DNA of 49,151 bases from Scytonema sp. UIC 10036. Its GTDB lineage: Bacteria; Cyanobacteriota; Cyanobacteriia; Cyanobacteriales; Nostocaceae. The notes below the pieces were generated by a model. It was not told where the DNA came from. It did no database searches and saw nothing but the letters and a program-made list of their open reading frames with translations. The translations under genes were made by a program, and so were the position numbers. The stretch is taken from the NCBI RefSeq assembly GCF_009725235.1, contig NZ_WJFC01000087.1, forward strand, positions 1-49,151. The letters are read 5' to 3'. Positions 32,938-40,875 of this stretch are shown here, one piece after another. Numbering within the stretch: position 1 is the first letter of the stretch; every line of letters begins with the position of its first letter.

Positions 32938-34918
32938 TTGCCCAATCTCCACTATCAGCACCAGCAGTCACAGTTTGTTTAGGTGTGTCATTAACTGTTG
33001 CTTGAGGTGCGGGAGTTGGTGCTTCTGAAGAAAGCTCGGCTGTCGATGACGAAATGATAATTTTGGCTAATTGTTCTACAGCTGCTTGTACCTGGTTGAG
33101 TTGTCCCAGTTGGACTTGTAATTCCTTCGCCCTTTGTACACCTTGCTCTTGGGAGAGTTTACGGGCATCCTGGAGAGAGCGTAAAGTGCGATCGCTATTA
33201 TCTTTTTCCCGCTTAATCTGTGCCAAGAAGTCATCTCGCAAATAAGTTTCTAACTCTTTGATGGCTTTGTTCAATGCCCGACTACATTGGATCTGACTGT
33301 CATCAATAAATTGTTTAATTACAATAGAAACTGTATGCTTAGTTTTTTCTTTAACCTGATCTAATCCTTCTTTTGCACCAGAAACTAGACCAACTATTCC
33401 CGCGATTGTACCTCCAACTGCTGCACCGAGAATTTGCCCAGGTATCGCTCCTACTCCTCCAAAAAGTGAACCAATTGCTGCTCCTGCAACGCCTCCAATT
33501 GTGCCAGCTGCCGACATATTGAAAGTGGCATTGCGCGTCATTTGCATGAGCTTACCTGCCATTCCTGGTTTTTTTCCTTGGATATCTTCAAAGGTAAACT
33601 GAGTCTTCTGCCGTTCTAAAGAACTAGCCTCGAAGGAATTGAGGGATAAGTTAGTTACAGCCTCCATTTGCGCTTGCAAGTTGGCAGATAAATAACCCAA
33701 TTGTTGTCCTAAGTTAGACATGAGAGAATCAATATCTGCTTCTAAAAGACTGGCAATTTGTTCTGGACTTTCTAACAGAACGCGATCATCTAAATATTTA
33801 CTAGACTGCCGACGAATTGCTGTAAAACCATCCTGGAGTTGTTCTAAAATTTGGGTGCGAATATCCTGAAGTCCATCACTGAGTTGACTTCGCCAAGTAG
33901 CATTATTTTCTAATAGGTTCTGCAAGCGCAGTTTAGCATCCTGAAACTGGTTTTCCCAAGCATCTAAATTTTCCTGATTATTTTCCTGGTATGCTTCCCA
34001 CTCTACCTGAATTGGCTGTTTAATTTCCGCAATTACTCGCCCAAGTTCGCTCAAAGCACGTAACAGTAATAACTGACCCCTCTGTTGGCTGATCAATTGC
34101 CAAAGTTGGGTTTCTAATGAGGCAAATTGACTATCTTCCAGGTCTTCGGTATTTTGAGAAAGCAGATATTCCAGTTTGAGTTTACTGGAAACGGGAATAA
34201 TGGGAATTTCACTGCTGGGACGACCTAAAACAGTAGCTAATTTTTCTAGGTTGTTCTCCACCACTGTTTTATAACCACTCACCTTATCAATTTTGGTGAC
34301 AACAAAAATCAAGTTTTGGCAGTGGGGGACAATTGTATCCTGAATGAATTCTAGTTCCTTGGCAGACAGGGGCGCGAAAGCATCGCTAACAAACAGAATG
34401 GCATCAGCATTAGGGATAAATGCATAGGTAGCAGCTGTATGTTCAGCGCTGAGACTGCCAACCCCTGGTGTATCTACTAGCACCAAACCTTCTCGAAGTT
34501 GCGGGTTTGGGGATTCAATGATTAATAACTTTGCTTTGCGGGCGTTTTTTTGGTTGCGCTGTTCTGTAACGTAATCAGGTATTTCACTTCTTTGGATTTC
34601 TTTTGCTGCTTGTTTTCCAGCTTCACCCACAACAACAGTGATTTTTTCTCGCTGACCATAAGTGATAGTAGTTACTAAGTTAGTAGTAATATCTACATCT
34701 ACAGGGAAAAGGTCGGGTTCATTCAGGAGTGCATTGAGCAGACTAGATTTACCTTGCTTAAACTCCCCACAAACGACGACAAAGAGTTTCCCCTCGGCTA
34801 GATGTGTCTCTGCTTCTTTGAGGCGTTTTTCTGTATCTGCATTTTTCGAGACTTGCGGTAAGGATAGGGCAGACTGGAATAATTGCAATACTTTCTGTTT
34901 TTGTTGTTGGTAAGCCAT
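32930..34918 (-). CDS. Dynamin-like GTPase with glycine-zipper membrane segment, second of a pair
   Basis: A 662-residue GTPase. The P-loop is CGEFKQGKSSLLNALL (residues 50-65), G3 is LVLVDTPGVGS (about 145-155) and G4 is VTKIDKVSG (about 207-215). The middle is coiled-coil-rich helix. Residues 471-514 form a Gly/Ala-rich glycine-zipper segment (GTIGGVAGAAIGSLFGGVG) able to insert into membranes, as seen in membrane-remodelling dynamins. A final helical tail ends in a Pro/Ala/Thr-rich end. It overlaps the next GTPase gene, and the two probably form a hetero-oligomer, as other paired bacterial dynamins do. Confidence 0.88.
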   Translation of the reverse strand: MAYQQQKQKVLQLFQSALSLPQVSKNADTEKRLKEAETHLAEGKLFVVVCGEFKQGKSSLLNALLNEPDLFPVDVDITTNLVTTITYGQREKITVVVGEAGKQAAKEIQRSEIPDYVTEQRNQKNARKAKLLIIESPNPQLREGLVLVDTPGVGSLSAEHTAATYAFIPNADAILFVSDAFAPLSAKELEFIQDTIVPHCQNLIFVVTKIDKVSGYKTVVENNLEKLATVLGRPSSEIPIIPVSSKLKLEYLLSQNTEDLEDSQFASLETQLWQLISQQRGQLLLLRALSELGRVIAEIKQPIQVEWEAYQENNQENLDAWENQFQDAKLRLQNLLENNATWRSQLSDGLQDIRTQILEQLQDGFTAIRRQSSKYLDDRVLLESPEQIASLLEADIDSLMSNLGQQLGYLSANLQAQMEAVTNLSLNSFEASSLERQKTQFTFEDIQGKKPGMAGKLMQMTRNATFNMSAAGTIGGVAGAAIGSLFGGVGAIPGQILGAAVGGTIAGIVGLVSGAKEGLDQVKEKTKHTVSIVIKQFIDDSQIQCSRALNKAIKELETYLRDDFLAQIKREKDNSDRTLRSLQDARKLSQEQGVQRAKELQVQLGQLNQVQAAVEQLAKIIISSSTAELSSEAPTPAPQATVNDTPKQTVTAGADSGDWANG

Positions 34919-34979
34919 AGTATCCTTTTCTTTAATGTTGTAATGGTTGAGAAGTTCTATAGTTCGCTAGTCAACGGTT

Positions 34980-35564
34980 TTATTGACTGATGCCAAGAAA
35001 GCGATCGCAGAATTTAGGCGCAAGAGCGCGATAATATGCTTCTAAAGTCGGTTCCAGCAACAAGTGAAACAACTCACTAAAGCGCCTACACCACTCATCA
35101 GGAAAAGCACTACCTTCAGCCAGCATCTCAAACATCTTGTCATACATTGTCAGTAATTCTTGGCGTTGTTCTTTGTACTGAGCAATTGTCATTTGAGATA
35201 CCGCCGGATGCGGGAAAATACCAGCCTCTGCTTCCCAATTCAGTTCAGGTGCGGGGTTGCGAAAGCGCAAATTCACATATTCCACAACTTGGAGATTCGA
35301 CCAATCTAAAGTAATCGTGCTAAAAGGTGGATAGATATATGTCACCTTTTCTTGCCTGTTAACTATCGAGCCAAATAAAGGTAAGATGACATAAACCTTG
35401 CCCTCTTTACGCAGAGGAATCGGCAAACCAATACCAGCCTCTTGGGGGATGAGTTGACGAAATAAGGGAGTTTTACGAATATTTACAATTAACTGACCCG
35501 TTTTACTAGTCGGTTGACTTTCTTGGTAAGTCGAATTTTCTTGAGGTTGTGCTACTGTTTGCAT
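34980..35564 (-). CDS. Unknown soluble protein upstream of the dynamin pair
   Basis: A 194-residue protein without a recognised family. After a low-complexity Gln/Ser/Thr start it shows beta-rich segments (QLIVNIRKTPLFRQLIPQEAG, GIGLPIPLRKEGKVYVILPLFGSI, ITLDWSNLQVVEYVNLRF) and then a helical C-terminal half (YKEQRQELLTMYDKMFEMLAEG, FSELFHLLLEPTLEAYYRAL). No signal peptide or membrane helix is seen, so it should be cytoplasmic. Being 61 bp upstream of the dynamin pair, it may be their regulator. Confidence 0.6.
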   Translation of the reverse strand: MQTVAQPQENSTYQESQPTSKTGQLIVNIRKTPLFRQLIPQEAGIGLPIPLRKEGKVYVILPLFGSIVNRQEKVTYIYPPFSTITLDWSNLQVVEYVNLRFRNPAPELNWEAEAGIFPHPAVSQMTIAQYKEQRQELLTMYDKMFEMLAEGSAFPDEWCRRFSELFHLLLEPTLEAYYRALAPKFCDRFLGISQ

Positions 35565-35590
35565 AAAAACCTTACCTATTGTGGATTTGT

Positions 35591-35644
35591 TACGTAGTAA
35601 GGACTTTAGTCCTCTCTTCGAGACGCTGCGTGAATACTACGAAC
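35591..35644. repeat. Nested short repeats
   Basis: A TACGTAGTAAGGACTTTAGT/ATACTACGAAC palindrome of the Nostocales type is interrupted by a GC-rich CTTCGAGACGCTGCGTG insert. It suggests one repeat landing within another, and lies in the spacer upstream of the unknown gene at 34980. Confidence 0.4.
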
Positions 35645-35678
35645 TTTTTAGTCATTAGTTTTTGTATGTATGCGAAAA

Positions 35679-36947
35679 TTAAACGGTCGAATCAGTGGCG
35701 CTAGCGGCACTCTCTGTATAAGAAGCTGCTTGAGCGTACTCATTAATGGCACTCTCTGCATAAGAAGCTGCTTGGTCATATTGATTAGCTGCACTGTTGG
35801 CATAAAAAGCAGCTGAATCAGGATCGCCTAGTCCTGCTGTATAGTCACTCATCCAAGCATCCCAATCGCCTCGATTCTCTGCTTGTTGAGCATTCCAACT
35901 ATCCCAATCGCCTCGATTTTCCGCTTGTTGAGCATTCCAACTATCCCAACTTGCTTGAGAATCATCTGAACTATCGCCAATACTGTGACTACCAAAACCT
36001 ATATTTGCAGCAGAAGCTATAGTACCATCAGTAACATTACCAGTCGTTGCAACCATAAAGTTACCGCTATCTTCCCAAGCATTAAGGAAATTATCAGCAG
36101 GAATCATCGTTCCTTGACCGCCAGCAGACCCAGGATCATTGAGGATTACCATTGGGTTATTGGGGTCACTGCTATCAATACCAACCACTTGCACAGCGTG
36201 GTTAGCATCTTGTCCCGGCATTCCGACAAAACTAGAGAGTAAGTCATCATCATCAATACCATTGGGATTCCAGATTTCATCACTATCAATAGCAACCATT
36301 ACCTTGTCTCCCTGTGCCAGTTTTTGACTGATATCATCCAACGTGCCACCGTAATTTTTTTCTACTTCCACGCCATGTACTTGCAGAATATTGCCCATAC
36401 ATTCCATTGGTGTACCGCCACCTGGGGTGTACCAACCGTTTTCGTAAGCTTCTTGACGCAGTTGGTCTTCGCTGAAATCATGTCCAGTTAAATCATCAAG
36501 GATAAATTCTTGACAGGAAACAGCGCAAGTATCTTGATAAGTTTGTTGATGCCAGTGTTCTAAATCATCGGCGGGATTGCCAATAATTTGCGAGTCATCG
36601 CTAATAAACTCGTTATCTGTAATATTTAATTCAGCAGTATTTTCAACTAGATAAATATCATCTGGAATGCCATTATTATCAATGTCAGATTGAATTTGCC
36701 AAACATCGATTTGACCGTCGTTGTTATTATCAAGACCTTGAATTAAGAAAGTTTCATCAGCAATGCCATCATTGTTGGTATCTGATTGCACTAGCCAAGT
36801 ATCGGGTATATTATCGCCGTCTGTGTCAATGCCTTGGACAATACTTTCAAATGTGCCATTATTATCCAGGTCGGCAACAAATGGCTCAAATTGTTGGTGA
36901 AAATCGTTTCCTGTATCGGCGTAGAAACCGATGTTATCTGGTTTCAT
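35679..36947 (-). CDS. C39-like cysteine peptidase with Ca-binding-type repeats
   Basis: The N-terminal 110 residues carry thrombospondin-3/dockerin-type Asp-rich repeats (DTDGDNIPDTWLVQSD, DTNNDGIADETFLIQG, DNNNDGQIDVWQIQSD, DNNGIPDDIYLVEN) that probably bind calcium. A C39-like papain fold follows: catalytic Cys in QDTCAVSCQ, His in ANHAVQVVGID, and Asn in VILNDPGSAG. The C-terminal part has Trp/Ala-rich tandem repeats (SWNAQQAENRGDWD). No signal peptide is obvious. It is possibly secreted through the C39-type ABC exporter at 43133-45277 or acts on a local partner. Clan assignment is good; the target is unknown. Confidence 0.8.
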   Translation of the reverse strand: MKPDNIGFYADTGNDFHQQFEPFVADLDNNGTFESIVQGIDTDGDNIPDTWLVQSDTNNDGIADETFLIQGLDNNNDGQIDVWQIQSDIDNNGIPDDIYLVENTAELNITDNEFISDDSQIIGNPADDLEHWHQQTYQDTCAVSCQEFILDDLTGHDFSEDQLRQEAYENGWYTPGGGTPMECMGNILQVHGVEVEKNYGGTLDDISQKLAQGDKVMVAIDSDEIWNPNGIDDDDLLSSFVGMPGQDANHAVQVVGIDSSDPNNPMVILNDPGSAGGQGTMIPADNFLNAWEDSGNFMVATTGNVTDGTIASAANIGFGSHSIGDSSDDSQASWDSWNAQQAENRGDWDSWNAQQAENRGDWDAWMSDYTAGLGDPDSAAFYANSAANQYDQAASYAESAINEYAQAASYTESAASATDSTV

Positions 36948-37112
36948 AGATTATTTCTCCGATAAAAATAGATAATGTGTTTACGACCTGCGCCAAAAAA
37001 GATAGTTGACATTTGATAGGAATTGGGCTGCTAGTCGGCACTGTTTCTCATGCCGCAGAAGACGGCATCGATATGGAAAAGAGGAAAAAAGTTAGAATTA
37101 CCACCAAACTTC

Positions 37113-38156
37113 TCAACCAAAAGGGAATTGGATAGAGAGGAATGAAAGCCTGTCCATCAACATAAACAGTATGCCAGGTATAGGATAAGAAAACGCCCCT
37201 AGCAAACCAAGTAAACTGATACCTATGCCGATCACCCAACCCACTATGTTCAACAAAATTCTTATTAGTCCAGGTTTGGCAACCAGCTTACTTAAGAAAT
37301 CACGCACCGACTGCGGTCGCTGCTCATATTTCATCTCCATTGCCTGCATCACCACATGTGCTACTGTGTCACTTACCTCTGGATTCAGCTTCCGTACAGA
37401 TGGCAACTCCACTCCGCAATTACGGTTGGGAGAACTAACTGGTTCTTTTCCTGTTAACAAGTAATACAGCGTTGCCCCCAATGCGTAAATGTCTGTGTAA
37501 GGACCAGTTCGTGCCTTGCTTGCGTACTGCTCCAAAGGAGCATAGCCATCAGTGTAAATTGCTGTCATCTGTTGTGTCTTATCCGCGACGAAGGCTCTTG
37601 CAGCTCCAAAGTCAATCAACACGACCCGTCCATTATCAGTGACTATGATATTGTCCGGTTTGATATCTCTGTGCAATAAGTTTGCCTGATGCACAATCGT
37701 CAACGCTTCACCTATTTTCTCAATGTATGCTATTGCTTGCTTTTCTGGTAGTTTTCCCTGTTCTTTAACCAACTTCTGCAATGTTTTGCCATTGAGAAAC
37801 TCCATAGTTATGTAAGCGGTATTGTTCTCCTCAAAAACTGCGTAGACGTTAACAATGCCAGGATGATTGAAGCGGCTTAGGGCATGGGCTTCTTCAATAA
37901 ACCGTTTTTTTAAATATTCATAATCTGAAGGTTGTGTGGAACTTCTGAGAGAAACTTGCTTTCCCTGACGAGTGACAAACATCCTGGGAAATAACTCTTT
38001 GATAGCTACAGAACGCTGTAGTTTGGAATCATTTGCTAAATAGGTAATTCCGAATCCCCCTTGTCCAAGTACCTTATTAATGATGTATGTTCCTCCTACT
38101 AGCCTAGTACCAGGAGAAAGTAGCTCTTCAGGTGAATTTAAAAGAAAGTTTAGCAT
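37113..38156 (-). CDS. Serine/threonine protein kinase with C-terminal transmembrane segments
   Basis: A 347-residue Hanks-type kinase. The Gly-rich loop is LGQGGFGITYLA, the ATP lysine in VAIKELF, the catalytic loop HRDIKPDNII and the metal motif DFGAAR, all canonical. An activation-segment DGYAPLEQYA and a KARTGPYTDIYALGATLYYLLTG helix follow. The C-terminus carries one or two hydrophobic helices (IRILLNIVGWVIGIGISLLG). Unlike the TerY-P kinase it is of the common cyanobacterial type. A degraded PP2C gene lies directly upstream in the same direction, suggesting a former phosphatase-kinase pair. Confidence 0.9.
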   Translation of the reverse strand: MLNFLLNSPEELLSPGTRLVGGTYIINKVLGQGGFGITYLANDSKLQRSVAIKELFPRMFVTRQGKQVSLRSSTQPSDYEYLKKRFIEEAHALSRFNHPGIVNVYAVFEENNTAYITMEFLNGKTLQKLVKEQGKLPEKQAIAYIEKIGEALTIVHQANLLHRDIKPDNIIVTDNGRVVLIDFGAARAFVADKTQQMTAIYTDGYAPLEQYASKARTGPYTDIYALGATLYYLLTGKEPVSSPNRNCGVELPSVRKLNPEVSDTVAHVVMQAMEMKYEQRPQSVRDFLSKLVAKPGLIRILLNIVGWVIGIGISLLGLLGAFSYPIPGILFMLMDRLSFLSIQFPFG

Positions 38157-38169
38157 CTCTCATCACTCC

Positions 38170-38425
38170 TCAAGTGTCAGTTTTGTATAGGCTCAAAAAC
38201 ACAAATATGGCGTTATCTGGAACTCATTGTTACAGTCTCATTTTCATTAATTTTTGGGCAGCAGTTTGTAGATTTTGATGTCCGATTATTGAAAACCTGG
38301 AGCATTTCTTCTTCCATCATGTGTTCCCATAAACCATCACTAAATAGGAGCAAAACATCCCCAGATTCTAAATCAATTACTAACTGTACAATTGCTTTGG
38401 TCAAGCACCGATCAACTTTAAATTT
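38170..38425 (-). pseudogene. PP2C phosphatase remnant, frameshifted
   Basis: The clearest part is a 63-codon frame (38213-38404) with VIDLESGDVLLLFSDGLWEHM, the PP2C motif before the last metal site. The sequence changes frame afterwards: the alternate frame reads QTAAQKLMK and the final part PDNAIFVFLSLYK, which corresponds to the conserved Asp-Asn-x-Thr-Phe-Val ending. About 80% of the gene is missing from the N-terminus, so it cannot be active. It stands just upstream of the kinase. Confidence 0.7.
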
Positions 38426-38566
38426 GCTATTCTACTTAAAACTGGAGATTTTGCATCTAGTTTTTACTGCTATGTTTATGGTACTTGTCATTCAACTCTG
38501 TTATAAAAAGAGCAAAATCTCCCGTATTGGTTAAAATTGAGTTGATTCAATCAACTCAATTTATTC

Positions 38567-39019
38567 TTAAAAACCTCCTTTTTGATGAGCTTCAGTCCAA
38601 AAGTTATTAGCAGACACAAAGACTGTGTTTGTAAAATCATTGAGTAGTTCTTGGTGAATTCCAGTCTCTAAATCTATCTCTTCTTCAACAAGAATCTGAG
38701 CAGTCGTATCAGTATCAGGATTATTAATATGCAAAAAAGCTTTGCCCCATCGTTTGTGAGCATTCCACTCATTACAGAGCTTCATTGCACGTCCCCAATC
38801 TTTTTTGGAAATTCGCTTATCAGAATAAACTCGAACTGCGTAAATTGACTTGTTTTCACCCTCAACAGTCATCCACAAAGATAATTCACATCCTGTATCT
38901 TCATCACGTGCAAACTCAACCACAAAGTTACCGTTTTGGTCTTGCAAATATTTCCAACTTTGTTTGGAATCTAGGTAATTTTTAATCATGTTGCGATCAA
39001 ATGTTTGAACCGTAGACAT
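38567..39019 (-). CDS. YbjN-like protein
   Basis: A 150-residue soluble protein resembling the YbjN family (type III secretion chaperone-like fold): FDRNMIKNYLDSKQSWKYL helix, then beta strands NFVVEFARDEDTGCELSLWMTVEG, IYAVRVYSD, and the helix RAMKLCNEWNAHKRWGKAFL, the typical CNxWNxxxxWPxA-like segment, and QILVEEEIDLETG. YbjN-like proteins bind and stabilise partners. Adjacent to an Hsp70-like ATPase (52 bp downstream of its stop), it could be a co-chaperone. The family match is moderate. Confidence 0.7.
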   Translation of the reverse strand: MSTVQTFDRNMIKNYLDSKQSWKYLQDQNGNFVVEFARDEDTGCELSLWMTVEGENKSIYAVRVYSDKRISKKDWGRAMKLCNEWNAHKRWGKAFLHINNPDTDTTAQILVEEEIDLETGIHQELLNDFTNTVFVSANNFWTEAHQKGGF

Positions 39020-39071
39020 AACTGCCTCCTAATTTACATAAAAAATGTGAGAATTTTTGCTAAGAAATTGG

Positions 39072-40346
39072 TTAACTGAACAACTGATTTATTTGCTGTA
39101 GAACATCATCCTCTTGCGAAATCGAGGGTTGATGGCAATCTTCCACTGTAGCTTCTTGATTTTGTGCTTCATGGGACAATCCAAAAGCTTCATCAATTTG
39201 GTTGATAATCTCAGCTTCCGCAGAAGAAAGAGGATGAGATATTTGCAATTGCCTTGGTGGTGGTTGTGGAAGCTGCAAAGGTGTAACTTTGCCTATTGCT
39301 GCACCCAAACAAACCGCCAACTCTGGCTCATCTACTAATAAATGCGGTCTGCCAAATTTACCTTCCACAGTTTCCTGCACATAGGGAATGCGACAACTAC
39401 CCCCCACCAATAACACTTGATTAACTTGCCCCCACTCTAACCCCGCACTCCTCACCAATTGGTCACAACAATCAATCGTTTCACCAATCAAAGGCTCAAT
39501 CATGCCATTGAAAACTTGCCGAGTCAGAGTATAAGACTCCCCATCCCCAATGGGAATATAAACTTGTGCTTCTTCCGCCTCACTCAGTTGATGCTTGAGT
39601 TGCCGACAAAAATCGCCCACAATGGCTTTATTGCGCCAATCTTTTTTATCCTCCAGTCGTCGCCCCAAAGCTTCACTACATTGCTGCTTGAGATGCTGAT
39701 AAATTTCCCAGTCAAAATCTTTACCGCCGCAGTTTGGCAACCCTTTCGGCATTGCCAGAATCTTGTATCCTGACTCCCTTTTCTCAATCAGCGTCGCATC
39801 AAAAGTCCCACCACCCAAGTCATAAACTAAGATGATTTCACCTTCTTCAACGGGTGCATGACGAGAATAATAAATTGCGGCGGCTACTGGTTCTTCCAGT
39901 AACTCGACTTGACTAAAACCTGCTGTGATGCCCGCTTCTTGCATCATCTTGCGCTTGTAAGCTTTGTATGTAGCTGGCACAGTAATAATGGCATCGCTGA
40001 GGGGTTGCATCCCCCGCCCCTTGACTACCTGATCCGCTTCCACTTTCAACTTGCGGATCACCTCAGTCACCAGTTCTTCTGGTAGCAGTTGGCAGTTACC
40101 CAAAGTATAGGGAGTGTCGCTACCCAAATCTCGCTTAAACTCGTGGCAATATCGCTGGGGGTCTTGTTGACGGGCGTGTTCCGCCGCGTGTCCCACTAAT
40201 ATTTGCCCCTGTGCTGTGACAAAAATGCTGGATGGGAAACAATAGTCATGCTTCAAAGGTTCCGCAATCCGTTTAAGTGTGCCATCCAGTAGCAGGGCTG
40301 CACTGGAATTACAAGTGCCAAAATCAATGCCTAACCACATACCCAC
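39072..40346 (-). CDS. Hsp70-like ATPase with short helical tail
   Basis: A 424-residue protein: MGMWLGIDFGTCNSSAALLLDG, then VYDLGGGTFDATLIEK and LLVGGSCRIPYVQ as the ATPase motifs. The ATPase region is about 360 residues and is close to that of the WG-repeat paralogue. The substrate-binding domain is missing; the C-terminal 60 residues are acidic and carry two copies of a short motif, AEIINQIDEAFGLS and DDVLQQINQLFS, separated by about 35 residues. These could be docking motifs for a partner. The upstream 11-bp tandem repeat is 150 bp away. Confidence 0.88.
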   Translation of the reverse strand: MGMWLGIDFGTCNSSAALLLDGTLKRIAEPLKHDYCFPSSIFVTAQGQILVGHAAEHARQQDPQRYCHEFKRDLGSDTPYTLGNCQLLPEELVTEVIRKLKVEADQVVKGRGMQPLSDAIITVPATYKAYKRKMMQEAGITAGFSQVELLEEPVAAAIYYSRHAPVEEGEIILVYDLGGGTFDATLIEKRESGYKILAMPKGLPNCGGKDFDWEIYQHLKQQCSEALGRRLEDKKDWRNKAIVGDFCRQLKHQLSEAEEAQVYIPIGDGESYTLTRQVFNGMIEPLIGETIDCCDQLVRSAGLEWGQVNQVLLVGGSCRIPYVQETVEGKFGRPHLLVDEPELAVCLGAAIGKVTPLQLPQPPPRQLQISHPLSSAEAEIINQIDEAFGLSHEAQNQEATVEDCHQPSISQEDDVLQQINQLFS

Positions 40347-40495
40347 TTCCCCAGAACTGAGTAGAGCGTTTTGTATTTGTCCTGAACGAGAAGCTTTGTC
40401 TGTTTTTAGTGAATTTTACTAGGTTTTACCTTCGTAGCTTTTCGCGGCGCGCCTTAAGGCTATGATTGCTCTCGTCTACCTTAAAAATAGAAAAA

Positions 40496-40517
40496 AACTT
40501 TGAGGAACTTGTGAGGA
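40496..40517 (-). promoter_or_regulatory. 11-bp tandem direct repeat upstream of Hsp70-like gene
   Basis: Units AACTTTGAGGA and ACTTGTGAGGA abut, and the second unit is identical to one at the vWA promoter. It lies 150 bp from the start of the Hsp70-like ATPase. Reading direction relative to the gene is the same as at the other copies. Confidence 0.5.
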
Positions 40518-40622
40518 TGACCAAGTATAATTGCCAGCCAGTACTAGTGTGCTATTTATAACTGCATATTTACAGCCAAGTCAACTATGCCTCTACAGTG
40601 TATCGTGATGTATTGCATCCAA

Positions 40623-40745
40623 ATGAGAAGCGCTGTAGTCATGGAGTTGGAAGTTGGAGATGTGCGGCTCTTATGTAGCGATGGTTTATGGGAACAGGTA
40701 AGTAACTCGGCAGAATTAATTACACAAATAACTGGTAATATATAA
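40623..40745 (+). pseudogene. Second PP2C phosphatase remnant
   Basis: A 40-codon frame encoding MELEVGDVRLLCSDGLWEQV followed by a short tail. This is the same conserved PP2C segment as in the remnant at 38170-38425, but on the plus strand and a different sequence. Nothing matching the rest of a phosphatase is found around it. It shows that another phosphatase gene was lost here. Confidence 0.6.
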
Positions 40746-40799
40746 TTCAAATTCACTTTGTATAAAAAAATCCAGATAAGATGTTCTTTATCTAAAATT

Positions 40800-40821
40800 T
40801 ACTCACAATTTCCTCAAATTT
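40800..40821 (+). promoter_or_regulatory. 11-bp tandem repeat upstream of CxxC/DUF928 genes
   Basis: Units TACTCACAATT and TCCTCAAATTT in forward orientation lie about 55 bp before the ATG. Orientation relative to the gene matches the minus-strand copies. The same 31-bp block reappears at 49048-49078. Confidence 0.45.
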
Positions 40822-40875
40822 AATTTTTAGTATCAAAGTTAAAGACAAAGAAGATTATGCTTGGAGGGCTAGCTT

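Larger units (their letters stand above)
40347..40875. other. Intergenic region (529 bp) between divergent Hsp70-like and CxxC-protein genes
   Basis: It contains an 11-bp tandem repeat at 40496-40517 (facing the Hsp70 gene), a PP2C remnant at 40623-40745, another tandem repeat at 40800-40821 facing the plus-strand genes, and GC-rich palindromes near 40445. It is a divergent promoter region shaped by a partly deleted gene. Confidence 0.5.

Noticed and set aside
38473..38562. Possible continuation of the PP2C remnant upstream of 38425
   Set aside because: No frame upstream shows the earlier PP2C motifs; homology cannot be supported.
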